Shown here: piece by piece, positions 56,416 through 64,000 of the stretch
Layout: every line of letters starts with the position of its first letter
Position numbering within the stretch: position 1 is the stretch's first letter
Source: Reticulitermes speratus
Lineage: Eukaryota > Arthropoda > Insecta > Blattodea > Rhinotermitidae
Direction: 5' to 3'
Assembly: GCA_021186555.1 (NCBI GenBank)
Contig: JAJKFL010000004.1
Coordinates: forward strand, 38,974,351-39,038,350
DNA: 64,000 nucleotides
Made by a program: the position numbers and the translations under genes
The notes under the pieces: generated by a model
What the model saw: only the letters and a program-made list of their open reading frames with translations
Databases searched by the model: none
Told to the model about the DNA's origin: nothing

Positions 56416-57445
56416 TCAATTAGTGATCCGAATCATGAAGATGGTCCGTAAATTATTTAACGACACTGTTCAACTGCAGAGCATGCTGACATACTGAGCA
56501 CTAAGTCGGCAGAAGTATGTAGGCATGGAAAAGGATTGGCACTAGAAGTCGTGGCCTATTTGAAGGCATTATTCCAAAATTCTTCAACAAGCCCGAGGGT
56601 GTAGAAAGTCGGCACTCACCGCGTGGAACCTTCGATAAATGGATAATCTCTTGCGTACGCCGGGAGTCGAACTGCGATTCCTCGGAAGTCCAACTACAAA
56701 TTCGAGCCCGTCGAAAAGCACCATAAAAACTTTCAAAATAACGAAGCATTCTTAGAAGGTTAAAGGTTAATTTGCGTGATATTATTAAAACAGATCTGTG
56801 AAATTTTTTTCAACTTAACGGCTCTCATTTCAAGTACAACTCGACAGGATAATTATTTTTATCTGTCCTATTATTATCCTTACAGCAGAATTGAGGGGAT
56901 ATTTAAGGGCCCCATAATGTCAAAACGGAAGGGAAATATAAGGGGAGCGTGAGCAGCACGTCCTAACGATATGTGGTGTAGTTAGAGAGGGTGGGAGGGG
57001 GTTGCTTTACCCCAAACAAGCCAAGAGGTAAACCAGGACAGGGTGGGTCCTCGAGATAACAATAGCACTCAGAGGAAAGGGCCATTGTTATTGCACATGA
57101 GTACAGTTCTGTGTGTCGATATGAAACAACAGAGCAGTGAAGAGTCCTTCACATGGCCGGATCTCGAACCTCAGTCCCTCCCACGCACGTGACAACCAAA
57201 CTTTATCATTAACAAACACGTGTCAGCGGACTCGGCTCTGAAAACTAACACATGACAATATAATTGTGTGTACTGTATGGATCATGCGTGGACAAACGCA
57301 CGTGCGTGTACGCTTCTTTACTGTAAGGTCAGTCATTTCTGTTCCGAGAAAAAAAAAAACAAGAGATTGGCCTAATACGAGAATTTCTTATAATTCTGCT
57401 TTTTTGTACATCCCTCGTCATGGCCACAAACAGCAAGTATAAATA
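56416..57445. other. No gene seen; possible SINE scraps
   Basis: Minus-strand B-box-like sequences GTTCGACTCCC (near 56670) and GGTTCGAGATCC (near 57163) hint at two further worn tRNA-derived SINEs, too degraded to assign. Confidence 0.4.
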
Positions 57446-57629
57446 CAGTCGAGCTCGGTTATAAAGTCATGAAAGTGACTGAATATTTTGTGTCGTTATA
57501 AACGGTGTCGTTATAACCGAGGAGTATAATGTTATGGTTAACAGTGGGGAATTAATTGGTACCACAGAATATCTGACGTTATAGGCGAGGTGTCGCTTAA
57601 ACCGATGTCGTTATAAACGGGCTCTACTT
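57446..57629 (+). mobile_element. Pogo/Tigger-like MITE, family E
   Basis: Starts CAGTCGAGCTCGGTTATAAA and ends AACGGGCTCTACTTTA; the interior matches 15600-15783. The copy at 623 is its reverse-oriented relative. Confidence 0.7.
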
Positions 57630-57658
57630 TATTTAGTTAAGGTAATAACTTTTGTAAA

Positions 57659-57919
57659 GCCGATCCAGTGGCCGCGCGGTCTAAGGCGTGGGTCTGCGGC
57701 GCTGGCTTACTGGGATTGCGGGTTCGAATCCCACCGGGAGCATGGATGTCTGTTGTTGTGAGTGTTGTGTGTTGTCAGGTAGAGGTCTCTGCGACGGGCT
57801 GATCACTCGTCCAGAGGAGTCCTACCGAGTGTGGTGTGTCTGAGTGTGATCGTGAAGCGTCGAAAAATGAGGCGGCCTAGGCCCCCAAGGGGCTGTCAAG
57901 CCATAGGAAAAAAAAAATA
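57659..57919 (+). mobile_element. SINE family C with 15-bp target duplication
   Basis: CCGATCCAGTGGCCGCG head, GGGTTCGAATCCC B box, complete body and A-rich end. AATAACTTTTGTAAA flanks it at 57644-57658 and 57920-57934 without mismatch, so this is probably a recent insertion. Confidence 0.9.
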
Positions 57920-58208
57920 AATAACTTTTGTAAATCTGAAACAACAAGGCGACAGTACAAAATTTAAGTTTTCGGTCTGAAGGCAATAAATAATAAATTA
58001 TCGAATTTATGCAAGCGAATTTTGCTACGGAGGCACATCATAAACATACCAATAAGTTTATTATGTGCTGTTTTAATGAAGTTAACAATTACAGACGTGG
58101 AGATGACGATTTGTGCCTCCGAGGGTGCATGCCATATATTTAAAGTATAGACAATCAGAACCGTAACGTCTACAAAAAAGAAAATAATATGTTAACAGTC
58201 CCTATAGT

Positions 58209-58485
58209 GGGCCGCGATAGCTCAGTCGGTATAGCGACTCGCTACAACCTGGACGGTCCGGGGATCGAATCCCGGTGGGGGCGAGATTTTCAGCACCGTC
58301 CAGACCGTCCCTGGGGCCTACCCAGCATCCTGTAAAATGGTTACCGTGTCTTTCCCGGGTGTAAAGCGGCCGGGGCGTGCGTTGACCATCCACCCCCATC
58401 TAACGCCGAGGTTAAGAAAGAATAGAGCTATACCTCTACTCCCCTCTGGGCATTGATGACCTGCTATAGGGAGACCTTTACCTTT
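58209..58485 (+). mobile_element. SINE family B with 11-bp target duplication
   Basis: GGGCCGCGATAGCTCAGTCG head, B box GATCGAATCCCGG, complete body and (CTTTAC) tail. ACAGTCCCTAT flanks it at 58195-58205 and 58486-58496. Confidence 0.9.
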
Positions 58486-58496
58486 ACAGTCCCTAT

Positions 58497-59677
58497 TACT
58501 GACATATATAAACAAACAGAAATATAGATCTACGCAGTAAAAAGTATGCTTTGTGTTTTGATCGCATCTTCTTGTTATTTTATCATTTTGTCCCCTGTTT
58601 TGATGACAAATTATCAAGTGTCTTTCTTTCTGAATGCAAGTTTGTAATAGCGCTGAGTACACCTTCTCAGTTTTTTAGAGTTATTCTGATTATGTCTGTC
58701 CCTAATCCTTTAAAGCCTTACTGTTACGAAATAAATGCTGATATATAAGCAAGTAAGGTTAATCTCAGTGTTTATAGGGTTAAGCGTTACAATTATCACC
58801 AAAAGTTTCCGTAAATCTGATACTCTGACACAAATATGTTCCATTCGTTACCAGAGTTCAACTTGAGTCGTACACAGTCCATTTCAATAGCTTATAAACT
58901 AAGTAACCTCCGCAGTTGATACAGTATTGTCATTGGACACACGGACAAAACATCAACTCCGAAACATCAGCAAAAAAAAAAAAACTTAACAGTTCTTGAA
59001 AATACTTCAGATACACCATAAAAACTATTTGTTTAAAAGCGAGTCCTGCTCAAACACATCTCCCACGGCAATAGTTAGGCCTTCAGTGCCTTTACCTCGA
59101 GCCAATGTATTTTAATTGAGGTACATAAAACCACAAATTATCTCTGCGCCACTTACCTCCATTTCTTATATACAAGCTTTAAGAATGAATAATTGTTTCA
59201 TCATTTTTACGTAATACAGTAGCATACGCGTTGATTGTATACAAGACAGATCTTCCAATAAGTAGCAGTTTTCCCAATAATAAGCCTCATCTTCTCTCTA
59301 GTTACCCACACATAAAAGTGTTATTAGCTGCTGCGTTAGGCGATAGGTAAGCTCCCTTACCAATCAGGAGGTTAATCACCAGTCTTGGCTGCATGGAAAT
59401 TACCGGGTACAGTAACATCGGCCTGCCTCACTACTGTGCTGGAAACACTTGACGTGGGTCAGATCGCGCTTAATAGAGCAGAGAAGCGGCACAGATTGGC
59501 TCTAATAAGTGATGGTTCGTGCAACATACTGAGGCCTCTAGTTCGAATGCCGTGATGTGAAAATTGTGTTGGCTTTTTATCATCACTGCAGGAGATTATT
59601 CCTGGGTTCTGTCTTAGGAATATCACAATTACAGCTGCTAGACCTATATGAAAACTTAATGGGAAAACATGTAATCA
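58497..59677. other. No gene seen; possible SINE scrap
   Basis: AT-rich. A B-box-like AGTTCGAATGCC near 59540 may be an old tRNA-derived fragment. No supportable ORF. Confidence 0.45.
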
Positions 59678-59682
59678 GTTTT

Positions 59683-62040
59683 ATATAAAGACTCAGTCCG
59701 TACCGTGCAGTAAACACACTCCGTCTCAGTTACACAAACCAGTCAGTTAATGTTGTACAGTGAAATAATCGCTGTTTGTTCTGAGATCCACACAAAACAC
59801 ACAAATACAGTCCGTACCGCGCAGTAAACACACTACGTCTCAGTTATACAAACCAGTCAGTTAATGTTGTACAGTGAAATAATCGCTGTTTGTTCTGAGA
59901 TCCACACAAAACACATAAATACAGTCCGTACCGCGCAGTAAACACACTACGTCTCAGTTATACAAACCAGTCAGTTAATGTTGTACAGTGAAATAATCGC
60001 TGTTTGTTCTGAGATCCACACAAAACACACAAATACAGTCCGTACCGCGCAGTAAACACACTACGTCTCAGTTATACAAACCAGTCAGTTAATGTTGTAC
60101 AGTGAAATAATCGCTGTTTGTTCTGAGATCCACACAAAACACACAAATACAGTCCGTACCGCGCAGTAAACACACTACGTCTCAGTTATACAAACCAGTC
60201 AGTTAATGTTGTACAGTGAAATAATCGCTGTTTGTTCTGAGATCCACACAAAACACATAAATACAGTCCGTACCGCGCAGTAAACACACTACGTCTCAGT
60301 TATACAAACCAGTCAGTTAATGTTGTACAGTGAAATAATCGCTGTTTGTTCTGAGATCCACAAAAACACAAAATACAGTCCGTACCGCGCAGTAAACACA
60401 CTCCGTCTCAGTTATACAAACCAGTCAGTTAATGTTGTACAGTGAAATAATCGCTGTTTGTTCTGAGATCCACACAAAACACATAAATACAGTCCGTACC
60501 GCGCAGTAAACACACTTCTCAGTTATACAAACCAGTCAGTTAATGCTGTACAGTGAAATAATCGCTGTTTGTTCTGAGATCCACATAAAACACATAAATA
60601 CAGTCCGTACCGCGCAGTAAACACACATCTCAGTTATACAAACCAGTCAGTTAATGCTGTACAGTGAAATAATCGCTGTTTGTTCTGAGATCCACACAAA
60701 ACACATAAATACAGTCCGTACCGCGCAGTAAACACACTATCTCAGTTATACAAACCAGTCAGTTAATGCTGTACAGTGAAATAATCGCTGTTTGTTCTGA
60801 GATCCACACAAAACACATAAATACAGTCCGTACCGCGCAGTAAACACACTCCGTCTCCGTTATACAAACCAGTCAGTTAATGCTGTACAGTGAAATAATC
60901 GCTGTTTGTTCTGAGATCCACACAAAACACATAAATACAGTCCGTACCGCGCAGTAAACACACTCCGTCTCAGTTATACAAACCAGTCAGTTAATTTGTA
61001 CAGTGAAATAATCGCTGTTTGTTCTGAGATCCACACAAAACACATAAATACAGTCCGTACCGCGCAGTAAACACACTCCGTCTCAGTTATACAAACCAGT
61101 CAGTTAATGCTGTACAGTGAAATAATCGCTGTTTGTTCTGAGATCCACACAAAACACATAAATACAGTCCGTACCGCGCAGTAAACACACTCCGTCTCAG
61201 TTATACAAACCAGTCAGTTAATGTTGTACAGTGAAATAATCGCTGTTTGTTCTGAGATCCACACAAAACACATAAATACAGTCCGTACCGCGCAGTAAAC
61301 ACACTCCGTCTCAGTTATACAAACCAGTCAGTTAATGTTGTACAGTGAAATAATCGCTGTTTGTTCTGAGATCCACACAAAACACATAAATACAGTCCGT
61401 ACCGCGCAGTAAACACACTCCGTCTCAGTTATACAAACCAGTCAGTTAATGTTGTACAGTGAAATAATCGCTGTTTGTTCTGAGATCCACACAAAACACA
61501 TAAATACAGTCCGTACCGCGCAGTAAACACACTCCGTCTCAGTTATACAAACCAGTCAGTTAATGTTGTACAGTGAAATAATCGCTGTTTGTTCTGAGAT
61601 CCACAAAAACACATAAATACAGTCCGTACCGCGCAGTAAACACACTCCGTCTCAGTTATACAAACCAGTCAGTTAATGTTGTACAGTGAAATAATCGCTG
61701 TTTGTTCTGAGATCCACACAAAACACATAAATACAGTCCGTACCGCGCAGTAAACACACTCCGTCTCAGTTATACAAACCAGTCAGTTAATTTGTACAGT
61801 GAAATAATCGCTGTTTGTTCTGAGATCCACACAAAACACATAAATACAGTCCGTACCGCGCAGTAAACACACTCCGTCTCAGTTATACAAACCAGTCAGT
61901 TAATGCTTGTACAGTGAAATAATCGCTGTTTGTTCTGAGATCCACACAAAACACATAAATACACTGTGTGGGCAGAACGTAGAATTGTTGAATGTTAAAC
62001 GTGGCGGTACATATAGTAACCACTAGGCTTTAAAAGGTTA
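59683..62040 (-). mobile_element. Array-bearing element T, copy 3, about 20 units of 114 bp
   Basis: Same order as copy 2: AAAGACTCAGTCCGTACCG trailer, 114-bp units, leader complement ending GTAACCACTAGGCTTTAAAA. The left units carry CACTACGTCTC and CACACAAATAC variants not seen in copy 2. Three units around 60510-60740 lack CCGT before CTCAG. Each copy therefore shows its own local unit expansion. Confidence 0.85.
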
Positions 62041-63084
62041 ATATAAAGGATTACAACATACATCGCTGTTGAGAAAGGGGTATTTCTGCTCACCTCGTAT
62101 AATTCACTGATACTCGTACATCCACGTACACAAACTTTACACCTCATTTCACGACCATCGGATTGTTCGGCCAAATACTGTGACATATTGTTAAATAAAC
62201 AAACAAACAAATAAAATTAGGGCAAGCTTCTAAACGAAATGGTGTACGTGTTTCCGCAGAGTAGCTGCCAGTCTAGTATACTGTAGGAACAAATCGCACA
62301 AGAAACAGAAGAAAGGAGAGGAATTCAACTACGGATCATCTTCATCGCTCACAAAAGCCACAGCTTGACGGGGGGTCTAGATTGTGAAAGTTTCTTGGTT
62401 CTTGTACCAGGGGAGGGAGACGGGTCTGGATACGATAGCTGTTTGGTTGTGGCGCCAAGCAGTCTGGTGAAGATGTGTTCCTGTCTAATGAAGAAGGGTG
62501 CCAGTAGAAATTGAATGAAAATAAGAGGGCGGTGAAATAGGCAGACCCGGTCGAGAAATCGCTACCTGTAGTCAGCAGGGAATTAACTAGCCCCTCAAAA
62601 ACGTAAACTGAGCCAATTATAAGCCGTAAGCACCTTGCTTGCTAGCTACTGTACACACACCTGTATAGTCACTGTGCTAACGGGTGAGAATCCTCAGCAC
62701 TCAGCCGCATACCCTAATGACTGCATTTCCCATCACTTTACTCACTCAATCACTGCGATAAACACGTCTAACAAGTCCAGACACAGTCCGCTAACGTAAT
62801 TGTAAAAAAGGACGCCCGTTTACTCGACGTCATGTAAAGGACCGATGCTGTCCTGCCTGTACAATGACGACAGAGTGCAGCACTGTCGTCAGGCGACTAA
62901 CAACTGTCTGTCAGTATCTGGACGTACAATTTCGAAGGGTCGATCTCAGACCGTGAGGCTCACAAACTGCAGTCAGTATGTCTGCACAACGTACAGAGGC
63001 ACAATGTCACTTGACATTAGACTTTAGTAAGTTGGCTGCAGTGTCAAGTGAGTTTGTGACTGCATGAAAGGCTAGTTGTGTGGC
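62041..63084. other. No gene seen
   Basis: Unique-looking; a 60-codon plus frame (62845-63027) is not supported by any domain. Confidence 0.5.
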
Positions 63085-63285
63085 GACTGGGTTGTGCACT
63101 GGACCACTGTGTTATGCACTGGACCACTAGGTTGTGCACTGGACCACTAAGTTATGCACTGGACCACTAGGTTATTCACTGGACCACTAGGTTATTCACT
63201 GGACCACTAGGTTGTACACTGGACCACTAAGTTACGCACTGGACCACTAGGTTATTCACTGGACCACTAGGTTGTGCACTGAACA
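63085..63285. repeat. 20-bp tandem array, about 10 copies
   Basis: The unit is GTTATTCACTGGACCACTAG, with GTTGTGCACT and GTTATGCACT variants. Confidence 0.88.
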
Positions 63286-63488
63286 ATCAGAATACGATTC
63301 CAGGCGGAAGGCAGAGATTACGTCCACGTGAGTTCTGAGACCTATCGAAGCTTGTTGTCAGATCGTCACCTGCGGCTGCAGTCGGAAGGAAGTTGTCAGT
63401 CCTTACTTGCCTCTAGCGCCGAGACTAAAAATGTGTATAGCTAATTTCCATTTCAATATTTACCTCTATGGTGTGTGCTTAATTAACC

Positions 63489-64000
63489 TTTTAAAGCCCA
63501 GTGGTTACTATATGTACCATCACGTTTAACATTCAACAATTCTACGTTCTGCCCACACAGTGTATTTATGTGTTTTGTGTGGATCTCAGAACAAACAGCG
63601 ATTATTTCACTGTACAGCATTAACTGACTGGTTTGTATAACTGAGACGGAGTGTGTTTACTGCGCGGTACGGACTGTATTTATGTGTTTTGTGTGGATCT
63701 CAGAACAAACAGCGATTATTTCACTGTACAACATTAACTGACTGGTTTGTATAACTGAGACGGAGTGTGTTTACTGCGCGGTACGGACTGTATTTATGTG
63801 TTTTGTGTGGATCTCAGAACAAACAGCGATTATTTCACTGTACAACATTAACTGACTGGTTTGTATAACTGAGACGGAGTGTTTACTGCGCGGTACGGAC
63901 TGTATTTATGTGTTTTGTGTGGATCTCAGAACAAACAGCGATTATTTCACTGTACAACATTAACTGACTGGTTTGTATAACTGAGACGGAGTGTGTTTAC
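63489..64000 (+). mobile_element. Array-bearing element T, copy 4, cut by the window end
   Basis: Starts TTTTAAAGCCCAGTGGTTAC, same leader as copy 1 up to GTTCTGCCCACACAGTGTAT, then at least four 114-bp units before the window ends. One unit has GGAGTGTTTACTG in place of GGAGTGTGTTTACTG. Confidence 0.85.

Overview
This is eukaryotic, very probably insect, non-coding DNA. I found no host gene: no multi-exon coding pattern, no tRNA or rRNA gene and no conserved host protein. The window holds transposable-element remains and tandem arrays. The SINE, LINE and palindrome families look like those I remember from cockroach genomes (Periplaneta-type). That identification is from memory, not from a search. 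Almost every long open frame is a by-product of a tandem array whose unit lacks stop codons.

Layout. 1-8.4 kb: SINE and MITE copies, two 78-bp palindromes, a fold-back element (1766-2086), and arrays of 72/47, 21 and 15 bp. 8.7-10 kb: a DNA transposon with 120-bp inverted ends, broken by a second fold-back element. 11-14.4 kb: a 91-bp array growing out of a SINE tail, and a 39-bp array growing out of the 3' end of a LINE. 15-21.3 kb: SINEs, a pogo-like MITE, a 99-bp array, and an internally deleted transposon that is the likely parent of the 78-bp palindromes. 21.8-23.7 kb: a 28-bp array. 24.8-25.8 kb: a mariner element with an open but internally deleted transposase, the best protein-coding call here. 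27-40 kb: large arrays of 21, 34, 30 and 37 bp. 40-50 kb: SINE and LINE relics, a nested mariner/pogo relic and an AT-rich 37-bp array. 46.1, 52.3, 59.7 and 63.5 kb: four copies, in both orientations, of one element whose body is a 114-bp tandem array between conserved single-copy ends.

Three themes stand out. (1) Roughly a third of the window is tandem array, in about 15 unrelated families, and at least three of these visibly start from transposon tails. (2) The two fold-back elements share their outer ends. In all four arms they carry a sequence that folds like a small type I hammerhead ribozyme, with different helix sequences in the two elements. Hammerheads of this kind are known from Penelope-like retroelements. 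(3) Several DNA transposons are internally deleted so that both transposase ends stay in frame or the inverted ends stay intact. All boundaries come from reading by eye and may be off by a few bases; no alignment, folding or database search was run.
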